Shown: positions 34,731 to 43,815, counted from the stretch's first letter. The stretch: 64,000 nucleotides of DNA from Aminipila sp963524205 (GCA_963524205.1 CAURED010000004.1:124001-188000); one strand, 5' to 3'. A program made the numbers and translations. The notes: generated by a model not told the origin, from the letters alone.

Positions 34731-35375
34731 TTATTCTTCAATTTTCAGTATAGATACTTCATAGGCAGTCCTGCCTATAATGTTTCCATCTGCATCTCTT
34801 TTTTTATACTCCCTGCTTTGAATTCTCCCCATAATCGACAGCTTCGTTCCAACTTCAAGTCCACCTGCATAAGTTGCATTACGTCCCCATGCAATACAAG
34901 GAATGTAGTCTGATTTATTATACATTCTGTTTACTGCAAGCATTATGTCACAAAGTTCCCGTCCCAAAGGTGAAGTTCTTCTGATTGGCGATTTACACAG
35001 AAAACCCTCTAAGTATATGTAGTTTTCGTCATTATCGATCTCAGAAATCGAATTGATACCTCTTGCAAAAACTACAATATTTAATCGGCTTTTCCCTTCA
35101 TTTTCTTCATTATATGTTCTTATTTGTCCTTCTACTTTTACCCGCATACCAATATCAATGCAGATATCCCATATTAGTCTCTCTGAAATAACTACTTTTA
35201 TTTCATCTCTATATCCACTTTTTCTTCCTATGCCCACGTCAAACAAGTAGAAACTTTCGCCATAAGACTTGTGACTGAACCTTAGTTCAGTTAAAACAAC
35301 ACCCTGAAGTACCGCCTTATTTGTTTCGCATCTGTTTTCATCTAACACAGTACCTTGAAGCTGACCGTTTTCCAT
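34731..35375 (-). CDS. Protein with two OB-fold (SSB-like) domains, 214 aa
   Basis: Residues about 20-110 and 115-214 each resemble a single-stranded-DNA-binding-type OB fold (GVVLTELRFSHKSYGESFY; LEGFLCKSPIRRTSPLGRELCDIMLAVNR; CIAWGRNATYAGGLEVG; GRIQSREYKK). The second is close to SSB/PriB-type sequences; an acidic SSB tail is lacking. It may bind single-stranded DNA at replication or repair sites. ATG follows GGGGGAAAAG. Confidence 0.75.
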   Translation of the reverse strand: MENGQLQGTVLDENRCETNKAVLQGVVLTELRFSHKSYGESFYLFDVGIGRKSGYRDEIKVVISERLIWDICIDIGMRVKVEGQIRTYNEENEGKSRLNIVVFARGINSISEIDNDENYIYLEGFLCKSPIRRTSPLGRELCDIMLAVNRMYNKSDYIPCIAWGRNATYAGGLEVGTKLSIMGRIQSREYKKRDADGNIIGRTAYEVSILKIEE

Positions 35376-35396
35376 TTACTTTTCCCCCTTATTTCT

Positions 35397-35476
35397 AATG
35401 CAGCACTAAACTTTGCTATTTTACATTTTATTAAAATAGCAAAGTTTTATTCTCAAAATTCTAATTACTGCATTAA
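35397..35476. repeat. Nested hairpin between the transporter operon and the OB-fold gene
   Basis: A perfect 16-bp stem, AAACTTTGCTATTTTA (35408-35423) with TAAAATAGCAAAGTTT (35432-35447), lies inside an outer 8-bp pair TAATGCAG/CTGCATTA. It is long enough to end transcription of the transporter operon, but T-tracts are short. Confidence 0.5.
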
Positions 35477-35510
35477 AAATAAATACACACAAGTCCTCTT
35501 TAACATTGAC

Positions 35511-35612
35511 TTATTGGTCTTTGTTCTTATATGTGATCACAATGGTGATCGCCAACCCACCATAAAGAATAGTCATTCCTAGTACTAAAAATAAAATTGC
35601 CTGATTTGTCAT
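35511..35612 (-). CDS. MetS-like small subunit of the NSS transporter, 33 aa
   Basis: A tiny membrane protein: one hydrophobic helix (AILFLVLGMTILYGGLAITI) and the charged tail TYKNKDQ. Its ATG overlaps the stop of the NSS transporter in a TAATG arrangement, so the two are translated together. This matches the MetP/MetS-type pairing, in which a small protein of this shape is needed by an NSS methionine/alanine transporter. Confidence 0.85.
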   Translation of the reverse strand: MTNQAILFLVLGMTILYGGLAITIVITYKNKDQ

Positions 35613-37096
35613 TAAAGGTTTACCCCCTTTTTCCATTGTTTTTTGCTTATTAACACAGCGCCAATAATTCCTAAAATTATGATCGACCATCCATATATGA
35701 ATAGTGATAATACATCATACCCTCCATAAGGCGTTTTAAATTCTGTTATCATGGTCTTCACTAATGTTACCAACAATATTACAGGAATCACATATTTAAT
35801 GATTATGTCCCACCAGCTTCCTATTTTAAAATATGAAATTGAATTGGTATGCTCTCTTATCACTATAGGTTTAATTATCCATCCTACCATAACAGATTCC
35901 AGCAATCCTACCACAACAATCCCATAGTTATTAATGAAATTGTCCATAATATCCAATAAATATAATCCTGCATTCATTGCAAAGATTGAACTTATAATAA
36001 ATCCGGCTATGCACATAATTGTTACAACTCTTTTACGTTTCCACCCAAACTTATCAATTATGGAAGCCGATATGGCTTCCACCAAAGAAACAGCAGAGGT
36101 AATCCCTGCAAATGCTAGACATACAAAAAACAATACGCCTAATATATTTCCCCATATGCCCATCATTGAAAAAACACTAGGGAATGCAATGAAGGCCAGA
36201 CCTATTCCACTGCTTACAACATCTTCTACACCTACACCTTGACTTTCTGCCATTGCCCCTAATATTGAAAATACTCCTATTGCCGATAAAAATTCAAACC
36301 CGCTATTTGCAAACGCAGTTAAAAATGCACTATTATTTATATCTGTTTTTTCCGGCAGATAGCTTGAATAGGTCATCATAATTCCAGTTGCTATACTTAG
36401 TGAAAAGAATACTTGTCCATATGCTGAAATCCATATTTGTGGATTTTTAACCGCATTCCAATCTGGCGTAAATAGTGCATTTAAACCAGTTGATGCTCCT
36501 TCCAGAGTAATACCTTTTATAACAATGGTTATCATAATCACCAATAAACAAGGTAATAAAATTTTACTGATTTTTTCAATACCTGACTTTATATCTCTAT
36601 AACAAATAAACCAGTTTATAATCCAAATCACTAGGATTCCCATTAGTATAGGCCATACTACACCACCTAAATTTAGTGGTGAGTCAGATATTTTTAATAA
36701 ATCATTATAAAAGAAAGAATTGGAGTCTTCTCCCCACCTTTTATCTACACTGAAAATTATATATTTTACAGCCAGACTTAATATCATGGAATAGTAACAT
36801 AAAATTACAGATGAGCTAATGATAGGCCACCAGCCAATCCATTCTAATTTTTTATTTGCCCTTGATATAGAAAGGGGGGTAGAGCCTTTATACAGATGGC
36901 CCATACCATATTCCAATATTAGCAAAGGAATCCCTGCTGTAAAAATGGCACAAAAATAAGGTATTAAGAACGCACCTCCTCCATTTTCATATACTACATA
37001 CGGGTACCTCCATATATTTCCTAAACCTACTGCAGAACCAACTGCTGCTAACAAAAATCCCCATTTGGAACTCCATTGTTGTCTTTTTTCTTTCAT
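35612..37096 (-). CDS. Sodium-dependent amino-acid transporter, NSS family
   Basis: About 494 residues with 11-12 membrane helices. The N-terminal SSKWGFLLAAVGSAVGLGNIWRYPYVVYENGGGAFLIPY is the sodium and substrate-binding region of the neurotransmitter:sodium symporter family. The ATG at 37096 is better spaced from AGGAGG than that at 37099. The substrate is not readable, but a MetS-like small subunit follows and a Leu-rich leader precedes it, so methionine/alanine or branched-chain amino acids are candidates. Confidence 0.9.
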   Translation of the reverse strand: MKEKRQQWSSKWGFLLAAVGSAVGLGNIWRYPYVVYENGGGAFLIPYFCAIFTAGIPLLILEYGMGHLYKGSTPLSISRANKKLEWIGWWPIISSSVILCYYSMILSLAVKYIIFSVDKRWGEDSNSFFYNDLLKISDSPLNLGGVVWPILMGILVIWIINWFICYRDIKSGIEKISKILLPCLLVIMITIVIKGITLEGASTGLNALFTPDWNAVKNPQIWISAYGQVFFSLSIATGIMMTYSSYLPEKTDINNSAFLTAFANSGFEFLSAIGVFSILGAMAESQGVGVEDVVSSGIGLAFIAFPSVFSMMGIWGNILGVLFFVCLAFAGITSAVSLVEAISASIIDKFGWKRKRVVTIMCIAGFIISSIFAMNAGLYLLDIMDNFINNYGIVVVGLLESVMVGWIIKPIVIREHTNSISYFKIGSWWDIIIKYVIPVILLVTLVKTMITEFKTPYGGYDVLSLFIYGWSIIILGIIGAVLISKKQWKKGVNL

Positions 37097-37124
37097 CATA
37101 ACCCTCCTAAGTTAAATATTTATA

Positions 37125-37154
37125 ATAAAAAAAGTCCCATAGTCTATGGAACTT
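37125..37154 (-). terminator. Terminator hairpin immediately before the NSS transporter
   Basis: A 10-bp stem, AAGTTCCATAG with CTATGGGACTT on the minus strand, is followed by seven T and lies only about 30 bases before the transporter start. Within the leader it would stop most transcripts unless bypassed, so it is a candidate attenuator. Confidence 0.75.
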
Positions 37155-37174
37155 CTTTAACCTAGGATGTATGT

Positions 37175-37246
37175 AAGTCCCATATTAACCTATGAGACTT
37201 GTTTTATTCTTAACTAATAAAAAATAGCCTCATAAAATCTATGAGG
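37175..37246 (-). terminator. Two further leader hairpins
   Basis: Minus-strand hairpins CCTCATAGATTTTATGAGG (37246-37228), followed by CTATTTTTT, and AAGTCTCATAGG...ATGGGACTT (37200-37175). With the final hairpin they make three related stems with similar sequence (CATAG/CTATG cores), which suggests duplication or competing pairings. Confidence 0.6.
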
Positions 37247-37288
37247 TATACTTTTTTATATCTTTATATCCAATATAAATTAGCCATC

Positions 37289-37324
37289 ATAGATGCAATC
37301 ACTTAAAACCGCAATCGCATCTAT
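37289..37324 (-). promoter_or_regulatory. Large leader stem, possible anti-terminator element
   Basis: ATAGATGCGATTGC pairs with GTGATTGCATCTAT around an 8-base loop. It lies between the leader peptide and the terminator hairpins and would form the pause or control stem of an attenuator. Alternate pairing with the downstream hairpins was not computed. Confidence 0.45.
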
Positions 37325-37366
37325 AATAGTGAAATAAGCATTATCTTATCTACATAAACGCAATTG

Positions 37367-37444
37367 CTAAACTAAGTCGGCTAATAGTAAGAGGACCGTA
37401 TTCTTTTTTAATTCCATACAAATTTGTAAAGATTTCATGTTCAT
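37367..37444 (-). CDS. Leucine-rich leader peptide, 25 aa
   Basis: ATG at 37444 with TTTGGAGG eight bases upstream. The peptide ends TVLLLLADLV: four successive Leu codons of three kinds (CTC TTA CTA TTA) and one more near the stop. Such a run matches leucine attenuator leaders. It is followed by hairpins and a terminator, then the amino-acid transporter. Likely purpose: stalling at Leu codons when charged tRNA-Leu is short, opening the terminator. No T-box motif is present. Confidence 0.65.
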   Translation of the reverse strand: MNMKSLQICMELKKNTVLLLLADLV

Positions 37445-37473
37445 ATATATTTCCTCCAAATCACATTGTACCT

Positions 37474-37502
37474 ATGCTAACACGCTAATTTATACTTGTC
37501 AA
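37474..37502 (-). promoter_or_regulatory. Promoter of the leader peptide/NSS transporter
   Basis: Consensus TTGACA (37502-37497) and TAGCAT (37479-37474), spaced by 17 bases, about 30 bases before the leader ATG. It starts inside the gap after the PLP-lyase gene, so the transporter is transcribed on its own. Confidence 0.75.
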
Positions 37503-37536
37503 TAAAGAATATTTTTATTTAACTCAACTTTTGCCT

Positions 37537-38709
37537 TTAACCTTCTGCAATAGCCCTTTTTAGCTGTTCTAACGCCTGTTTCAAAATGCTTCTTGGACAT
37601 GCCGCATTTATCCTCATGTATCCTTCTAATGAACGTGCAAAGGTGTTTCCACCATTTAGTCCGAGCTTTGCCTTATTAATCATAAAGTCATTTAATTCTT
37701 GCTGCATCATATTTAATTGTCTGCAGTCAAGCCAGCCAAGATAAGTGCTTTCAGGTATCGTAAATTTTATCTGTGGTATATTTTCCTTTAAATACTGATC
37801 AATAAACAACATATTTTGTTCTAAGTAAGGAATTAATTGCGATAGCCATTCCTCTCCATATTTATAGGCTGTTTCTGTGGCCACCAAACTAAAACAATTG
37901 TTTCGAAGGATATCCATCCCTTTCCATGCGTAATCAAACTTATGCTTAAGCTCCTTATTAGGGAAAATGGCAACTGAAGCTTGCAGCCCTGCTAAATTAA
38001 AGGTTTTAGAAGCCGCAAGGCAGGTTATAATGTGTTTTTCTGCACCTTCACAAGCATGGACCGTTGGAGTAAATTTATTTCCCCATAAGATTAAATCCGA
38101 ATGAATTTCGTCAGCAATCATGATTACATTGTACTTAATACAAAGTTCAACTATGTTTTTCAGTTCCTCTTTGCTCCATACTCGGCCTACAGGATTATGG
38201 GGGTTGCAAAATATAAACAGCTTAGGTCCCATGGCAAGCTTTGATTCTAAATCGTCAAAGTCTATACTGTATTTACCTGCTTTTTCTATCAATGGATTTT
38301 CTATTACTCTTCTTCCCCAGTTTTCAACTACATCATAAAACTCAGAATACACCGGAGTCTGTATTAGAACAGAATCAGTACCTTCCGTTAATTCTCTTAC
38401 TAACACGGACATAGAAGGAACTACTCCTGGGCTGAAACTTATCATAGATTTATCTATGGATCTATTATTCCTTTTTAACTGCCATTGACAAATAGCTTCA
38501 TAATAAGAATCCGGCCTGTATGTATACCCAAAGATTCCTTGTTTAGCACGTTCCTCTAAAGCATCAATAATTGGCTGCGCAGTTTTAAAATCCATGTCAG
38601 CAATCCACAGTGGCAATAAATCATCCGTCCCAAATTTCTTTTTTCTTTCTTCGTACTTAGCCGCATAATTATTACTTCGGTCAACAATCTCATCAAAATT
38701 ATATTTCAC
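37537..38709 (-). CDS. patB: PLP-dependent C-S lyase / aminotransferase, MalY-PatB type
   Basis: 390 residues of fold type I: SKTFNLAGLQ holds the PLP Lys, with FCNPHNPVGRVW and ADEIHSDLI before it. The MalY/PatB family cleaves cystathionine-type C-S bonds; some members transaminate. Thirteen bases after the DAACS gene, so it is the last gene of the lysA operon. A role in handling an amino acid released from wall peptides is inferred. Confidence 0.85.
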   Translation of the reverse strand: MKYNFDEIVDRSNNYAAKYEERKKKFGTDDLLPLWIADMDFKTAQPIIDALEERAKQGIFGYTYRPDSYYEAICQWQLKRNNRSIDKSMISFSPGVVPSMSVLVRELTEGTDSVLIQTPVYSEFYDVVENWGRRVIENPLIEKAGKYSIDFDDLESKLAMGPKLFIFCNPHNPVGRVWSKEELKNIVELCIKYNVIMIADEIHSDLILWGNKFTPTVHACEGAEKHIITCLAASKTFNLAGLQASVAIFPNKELKHKFDYAWKGMDILRNNCFSLVATETAYKYGEEWLSQLIPYLEQNMLFIDQYLKENIPQIKFTIPESTYLGWLDCRQLNMMQQELNDFMINKAKLGLNGGNTFARSLEGYMRINAACPRSILKQALEQLKRAIAEG

Positions 38710-38722
38710 TCAATTCACCCCT

Positions 38723-39985
38723 TTAAGCTGCTTGATCCTCTTGATTTTCATTATTTTTCTTTAACCAGTTTTTACCCTCAACAAGTCTTGTTACCATCAT
38801 TGAGGCTACTGAATCTCCTGCTGCATTGACCATAGTTGCAGGTGGGTCAACAAGGAACCCTATTGTTGCAATGATAGGGAATGCTTCTGGTGGGAATCCA
38901 TATAAGTTTACAATCAGCATTTCACCAATCAATCCGCCCCCAGGTACGCCGGACATAACAACTCCCCCTAAAACAGAAATAAGCACTGCTGTACAGAAAG
39001 TTCCAACACCTGTAAAATCTTGTCCGAAAATGCCGAATAAGAATGAAATTTTAAGGATAGAAGATAAACATGTTCCATCCATATGCATAGTAGCACCAAT
39101 TGGTAGTACAATCTCTCTGATATCCTTTGGTACACCCATTTTACCCGCAGCGTTTAAATTTACAGGAAGTGTTGCAATAGAGCTTCCTGTTGCAAATGCT
39201 GTAATAGCTGGAGGCATTATATTGCTGAAGCATCTCTTAAAGCCTGCTTTTCCTCCTGCAAAATAGGAGTAAGCCGCGAAAGCAATAAAGAAATACAAGA
39301 AACATACAGGATAATAAATTGCCATAGCTTTAGCATATGCTCCTAGTAATTGTGGTCCAAATTCTCCAATTAAGCTTGCAAAATATGCTCCTAATCCAAT
39401 TGGTGCATATAACATTATAATCCCTATTAACTTCATAAAGACTTGTGCAAGTGCGTCTAATCCTTTGGCAATCTTATTGTCCTCACCACCAACTGTGCTT
39501 ACACAAAAGCCAAACATAATTGAAAATATTATAAGCGGTAACATGTTTGCTTTAGACATCAAACCAACAAAATCATCTACTGTTATAGCTTTAACCACTT
39601 GGTCAGCCAATGAAAGTTTTTGAAGTTCTCCTGCTGCCTCCAGAGGAATATTCGCACCTGCTGCTGGTGGAAATATTGTAACCACTGTAAAAATTACAGT
39701 GGAAGCTATTATACCTGTTACAAAGAACACTAAAAACATGCTTCCTAAAATTTTTCCCAAACGTTTCATGTTTAGCATGCTTCCAACCGCACTGGAAATC
39801 GTTACAAATACCATCGGTACTACTGCCGTGAACATCAGGTTAATAAAAATCTGGCCAAAAGGCTTAAATATTACTGCCTTTTCACCCATAACAAGACCAA
39901 TTATACTTCCTACAGCTATGCCCAAAAGCAAAATAATTGGGAATCTGTAATTCTGCCAAAAACTTTTCTTCTCTACTGTTTCCAT
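38723..39985 (-). CDS. Dicarboxylate/amino acid:cation symporter (DAACS family)
   Basis: About 420 residues from the ATG at 39985 (AAAGGAG upstream). Typical membrane helices, the serine-rich re-entrant loop (AFATGSSIATLPVN) and the MHMDGTCLSSIL and GVPGGGLIGEML motifs. Family members take up glutamate, aspartate, serine or threonine. In this operon it may import D- or L-glutamate or a related wall constituent, which is an inference. Confidence 0.92.
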   Translation of the reverse strand: METVEKKSFWQNYRFPIILLLGIAVGSIIGLVMGEKAVIFKPFGQIFINLMFTAVVPMVFVTISSAVGSMLNMKRLGKILGSMFLVFFVTGIIASTVIFTVVTIFPPAAGANIPLEAAGELQKLSLADQVVKAITVDDFVGLMSKANMLPLIIFSIMFGFCVSTVGGEDNKIAKGLDALAQVFMKLIGIIMLYAPIGLGAYFASLIGEFGPQLLGAYAKAMAIYYPVCFLYFFIAFAAYSYFAGGKAGFKRCFSNIMPPAITAFATGSSIATLPVNLNAAGKMGVPKDIREIVLPIGATMHMDGTCLSSILKISFLFGIFGQDFTGVGTFCTAVLISVLGGVVMSGVPGGGLIGEMLIVNLYGFPPEAFPIIATIGFLVDPPATMVNAAGDSVASMMVTRLVEGKNWLKKNNENQEDQAA

Positions 39986-40022
39986 ATCAGAAACTCCTTT
40001 CGCAAACAAAGTTATAATTTTC

Positions 40023-40865
40023 TTAGATCATTAAATCTTCATCCATTATTTCACCAACTGCTACGATATTTGTGTCTCCCATTAAATAAAGATTTTCTAC
40101 TTTTTGTTCATTTAGCTCTACATTTACAGATAATATTCCACCTGGAACATGTAAATTAACTGTCTGACCCTTTTCAACAACTCCTTTCAATGTCAATATA
40201 GTTGCAGTAGACCCTGAACCTGTGCCGCAAGCTAATGTAAAGTCTTCTACACCACGTTCAAAAGTTTTAACTTTAACATCATTTCCTTTTATAATTTCAT
40301 AAAAATTTACATTAGCACCTTTAGGGAATTCTTTGTAATTTCTAATCTTGCTGCCTAGTTCAAACAATTTCTTTTCATCTAACTCTGCAAGACCTTCTAA
40401 TTTAACAACTGCATGAGGTAATCCTGGATTTCCAAGTTCAATATATGAGCATTCATATTCCATACCATCAATGCTGACGTTGCTATCCAGCTTTATAACT
40501 TCAGGATTATTTAGACGAACTTTATATTTTCTTTTATCCATTCTCCATGCAGACACATCACCCGCTAGGGTTTCAATCACCATGGATTCATCTGCAATCT
40601 TATTTTCATAAGCATATCTGGCAATACATCTTGCACCATTTCCGCACATTTCTCCAATGGTGCCATCTGAATTGTAAAACCTCATTTGAAAGTCTCCGCC
40701 TTTTTCTGGTCTATCTACTACCATTAAGGCATCTCCCCCAACAGAAACTCTTCTTTCACATACTTTTTTTGCAATACCTGAAAATTCTTCAACAGGAATG
40801 TTCAATTCTATGTTATTTAAAATTATAAAATCATTTCCTGTCCCCTGCATTTTGGTAAATTTCAT
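40023..40865 (-). CDS. dapF: Diaminopimelate epimerase
   Basis: Interconverts LL- and meso-DAP. 280 residues: MCGNGARC with the first catalytic Cys and ACGTGS with the second. The start is the ATG at 40865 after GGAGGTC. It sits in an operon with lysA and a carboxypeptidase and behind a sigma-54 promoter, which fits breakdown of DAP from wall peptides as well as biosynthesis. Confidence 0.96.
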   Translation of the reverse strand: MKFTKMQGTGNDFIILNNIELNIPVEEFSGIAKKVCERRVSVGGDALMVVDRPEKGGDFQMRFYNSDGTIGEMCGNGARCIARYAYENKIADESMVIETLAGDVSAWRMDKRKYKVRLNNPEVIKLDSNVSIDGMEYECSYIELGNPGLPHAVVKLEGLAELDEKKLFELGSKIRNYKEFPKGANVNFYEIIKGNDVKVKTFERGVEDFTLACGTGSGSTATILTLKGVVEKGQTVNLHVPGGILSVNVELNEQKVENLYLMGDTNIVAVGEIMDEDLMI

Positions 40866-40892
40866 ATAAGACCTCCATATATACAATTATTT

Positions 40893-42233
40893 TTATTTAT
40901 TTGAATAATATTGTTTTGCATACTGAAGTAAGATCGCTGGTTTTTCTGCACGTTCTGCACTATCTTCTGCACCGAGGACAATGGCAATAACTCTTTCTGT
41001 TTTGTCACCCTTTTGGATTGGCATTGTTGTTATAATGCAACACCCAGCCCTATTTGTAGTCCCAGTTTTAAGACCATCAACTCCATTCAAATTGAATAAC
41101 AGTCTGTTTGTATTTACGTCATTAAAGTTTAAGCTATCTACAGTTATCTCAGTTTTGCTGGTGATCTCCAATATATCAGGATATTTGTTTATTATATATC
41201 TGCTTAACTCAAACAAATCTTTGGCGTCCATGCGATTCTGAAGTTTTGCAGAAAATAAATTTGAAGTGTATAAGGGCAGTCCATGTGGATTATAAAATTC
41301 TGCACTGTCCAGCTTTAATTCCTTTGCTTTTTTGTTCATAAGCTTTGTAAATGCAGCTTCTGATCCACTTAAGTGCTCTGCTAAAGCTGTTGCTGATTCA
41401 TTACTTGAAACCACCAGCATCGTATTCATTAAATCACTCAATTTTACTTTTTGACCAGCCTTCATAGGGATAACTCCATCTTCGGATGAAGAGACTGCTT
41501 CAGCAGTTTTTGATATAACTACATCATCATCCCATGAAATTTGTTTCTTATCAATACCTTCCCTTAATAACAGGTAGGTCATTATTTTAGTTGTACTTGC
41601 AATAGCTACCTTGTTTTCTGCATTATTTGAATAAATTATCTCACCAGTTGCTGCATTTCCAAGTACTGTGCCATGAAGAAAATCAAAATACCCACTTGCG
41701 GCAGTTTTTTCAAAGTCTACATCAAAATCTTTTTTAGTATCTACTTTAATTGTATTATTTGAATCATTAAATGTTGCATTTATATTTAGGATCTGCATTA
41801 AGTCTACAAACTTAAAATAAGTATTTCCACCAATGCTATATGATGTATATTGAACCTTTTTATCATTAACATAAAGCTTTGGCACAGATGAACTTGACCA
41901 TTCCACGCTTCTGTCTCCAGGCTGATTTTCACCACCCACGGCAGTATACGCCTGTCCTTTTAATATAATTACTGCATTTTTGTTTTTATCATAGGTAATG
42001 TTAAACTGTTTCTCACTTCCGTTTATTGCATTTGCAAAATCTCTGATACAAATAAAATTATTTCCTTCATATGAAGCACTATAAGCTCTAAGATTTACAC
42101 TTTTGCCATCTACCTGTGACTTTATCATAGTAGGGGTCATCATATCTGCCGCAAATGCAGCAGACGTCATTCCAAAACTCATGGTAACTACAATTACCAG
42201 CGATAACATAATGCTTAAAACTCTTTTTTTCAT
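40893..42233 (-). CDS. dacF: D-alanyl-D-alanine carboxypeptidase with copper-amine-oxidase-type N-terminal domain
   Basis: 446 residues. A signal peptide (residues 1-30) precedes a domain like the Cu amine oxidase N-terminal/stalk repeat (residues 35-150), then peptidase S11: ASTTKIM (SxxK Ser/Lys), SSNESA (SxN), KTGTTNRAG (KTG). It trims D-Ala from wall stem peptides outside the cell. The extra N-terminal domain is uncommon and probably binds the wall. The released D-Ala could feed the alanine racemase encoded nearby. Confidence 0.9.
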   Translation of the reverse strand: MKKRVLSIMLSLVIVVTMSFGMTSAAFAADMMTPTMIKSQVDGKSVNLRAYSASYEGNNFICIRDFANAINGSEKQFNITYDKNKNAVIILKGQAYTAVGGENQPGDRSVEWSSSSVPKLYVNDKKVQYTSYSIGGNTYFKFVDLMQILNINATFNDSNNTIKVDTKKDFDVDFEKTAASGYFDFLHGTVLGNAATGEIIYSNNAENKVAIASTTKIMTYLLLREGIDKKQISWDDDVVISKTAEAVSSSEDGVIPMKAGQKVKLSDLMNTMLVVSSNESATALAEHLSGSEAAFTKLMNKKAKELKLDSAEFYNPHGLPLYTSNLFSAKLQNRMDAKDLFELSRYIINKYPDILEITSKTEITVDSLNFNDVNTNRLLFNLNGVDGLKTGTTNRAGCCIITTMPIQKGDKTERVIAIVLGAEDSAERAEKPAILLQYAKQYYSNK

Positions 42234-42292
42234 AATGTCTCCCTCTTTTATTAAATTTTAGGAATAACTTATTATGGAACTTTATTTAAACT

Positions 42293-43582
42293 CTAAAGTT
42301 CTGTGTAACATTCTCTAGCAATTATATCCTCGTAACTTTGTCTTTTTATCATCTCTGCAGATTTTCCATCTTTAACAAGTACGACTCCTGGAATCGGATT
42401 TTTATTGTAGTTACTTGACATGGAATAGCCATAAGCTCCTGTAGAGAATATTGCTAAAATATCTCCGGCCTCTGCCTCTGCAAATTTTCCGTCTTTAATT
42501 AGAATATCACCAGATTCGCAGCACTTGCCACATACAGAAATCACATCATCCGCCTGCTTATCCATTTTGTTAGCAATAACACCTTTGTACTCTGCCTGAT
42601 ATAGTGCTGGTCTTATATTATCTGTCATGCCACCATCTATGGAAACATATTTTCTAATACCTTTAATATTCTTAATACTTCCTACTTTATATAAATTAAT
42701 TCCTGCTTCAGCAACCATACTTCTGCCTGGTTCGATTACTACTGCCGGCCTTTCCATACCCATTTCATCAAAAAATTCAATTATTCTTTCCATCATTGGC
42801 TTTAAAAAATATTCATAAGGCTTTCTCTGTTCATCAGTATAAGTTACACCAAAACCGCCACCTACATTTAATTCTGTAATGTCAAAGCCAAATTTTTCTT
42901 TAGTCTTTTTAACTAGTTGTAATGTTGTTTCCAATGCAAGTAAATGAGAGCGGTTATCAAATAACTGAGAACCTACGTGAAAATGGATTCCTTTAAAATG
43001 TACATAAGGGCTGTTAATTGCTGCTTCAATTGCAGGATAAATAACATCTTCGTCTAGTGGAATCCCAAATTTAGAATCCTTTTTTCCGGTAGTTATATAG
43101 TCATGCGTATGACTATCAACACCTGGTGTGATTCTGTAAAGTACATTCATTTTTTTATTTTTTTCTTCACAGATTTCTTCAATTAGGTTTAATTCTTGAA
43201 GGCCGTCTATAATAATTCTTCCAATTTCATAATCTACGGCTAACTCTAATTCTTCTTTAAGCTTATTGTTTCCATTAAATTCAATTTTTTCTGCTGGAAA
43301 TCCAGCTTTAATCGCTGTAAACAACTCACCTCCTGAAACAACATCCATACAGAAGCCCTCTCTGTCCATAATCTTGCACATTGCTATAGACGAAAATGCT
43401 TTTGTTGCATAAGCAGCTCTAGTGTTCTCATACTTATCCAGAAAACAGTTCTTTATCTCATTGCACTCCTTTATAATGGCATTTTCTGAATACACATAAA
43501 GCGGTGTACCATATTTCTCCGCTAGCTCTACCGTACTACATCCATCAAAATACAACACATTTTCTTTTATTTCTGCTATCAT
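42293..43582 (-). CDS. lysA: Diaminopimelate decarboxylase
   Basis: PLP enzyme turning meso-DAP into lysine. 429 residues; the PLP Lys lies in YATKAFSS, and HFHVGSQ, GGGFGV and GKCCESGD follow. First gene of the operon lysA-dacF-dapF-transporter-PLP lyase and directly behind a sigma-54 promoter. No lysine riboswitch is seen. This suggests control by wall-peptide supply, rather than by lysine alone. Confidence 0.96.
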   Translation of the reverse strand: MIAEIKENVLYFDGCSTVELAEKYGTPLYVYSENAIIKECNEIKNCFLDKYENTRAAYATKAFSSIAMCKIMDREGFCMDVVSGGELFTAIKAGFPAEKIEFNGNNKLKEELELAVDYEIGRIIIDGLQELNLIEEICEEKNKKMNVLYRITPGVDSHTHDYITTGKKDSKFGIPLDEDVIYPAIEAAINSPYVHFKGIHFHVGSQLFDNRSHLLALETTLQLVKKTKEKFGFDITELNVGGGFGVTYTDEQRKPYEYFLKPMMERIIEFFDEMGMERPAVVIEPGRSMVAEAGINLYKVGSIKNIKGIRKYVSIDGGMTDNIRPALYQAEYKGVIANKMDKQADDVISVCGKCCESGDILIKDGKFAEAEAGDILAIFSTGAYGYSMSSNYNKNPIPGVVLVKDGKSAEMIKRQSYEDIIARECYTEL

Positions 43583-43672
43583 TTTGTTCCTCCCTAAACC
43601 TCATCAATTTCTTTCTCTGTACTTAATTTTCACAATTAAGCAACTACGATATTTTCATATGCAATTAACTTA

Positions 43673-43689
43673 AGCAATTGTCATGCCAA
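43673..43689 (-). promoter_or_regulatory. Sigma-54 promoter of the lysA operon
   Basis: On the minus strand TTGGCAT, five bases, TTGCT, with GG and GC exactly 10 bases apart, about 90 bases before lysA. It is a close match to the -24/-12 consensus. Confidence 0.82.
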
Positions 43690-43780
43690 GTTATTTTTTT
43701 AGCAATATGTAGTAATATTTGTAAGATGACTTTATGTTTTTTACTTTTTCCTTCTTTGTTGCAGTATGTTATCTCTACTT

Positions 43781-43815
43781 TTTGTCCGAATTTTAGGAAC
43801 GAATTCCTGTTTTTA
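43781..43815. promoter_or_regulatory. Upstream activator site for the sigma-54 regulon (copy 1)
   Basis: 35 bases, identical at 28 positions to 50925-50959: TTTGTCC, then TTTTAGGAA, then TCCTGTT and TTA. The core AGGA-N6-TCCT is a dyad. It lies between the divergent sigma-54 promoters of lysA and of the MATE gene and is therefore placed to serve both. The region 43583-43914 has no gene. It also holds a tandem TTTTTAATATTAATGCTTT repeat at 43810-43853. Confidence 0.65.

Noticed and set aside
37097..37500. T-box riboswitch before the NSS transporter
   Set aside because: No T-box bulge sequence (GGTGG-type core) is found, whereas a translated Leu-rich leader with a ribosome site is present.
43583..43672. 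Lysine riboswitch before lysA
   Set aside because: The untranslated stretch after the sigma-54 promoter is only about 80 bases, too short for the lysine aptamer, and no matching stems were seen.
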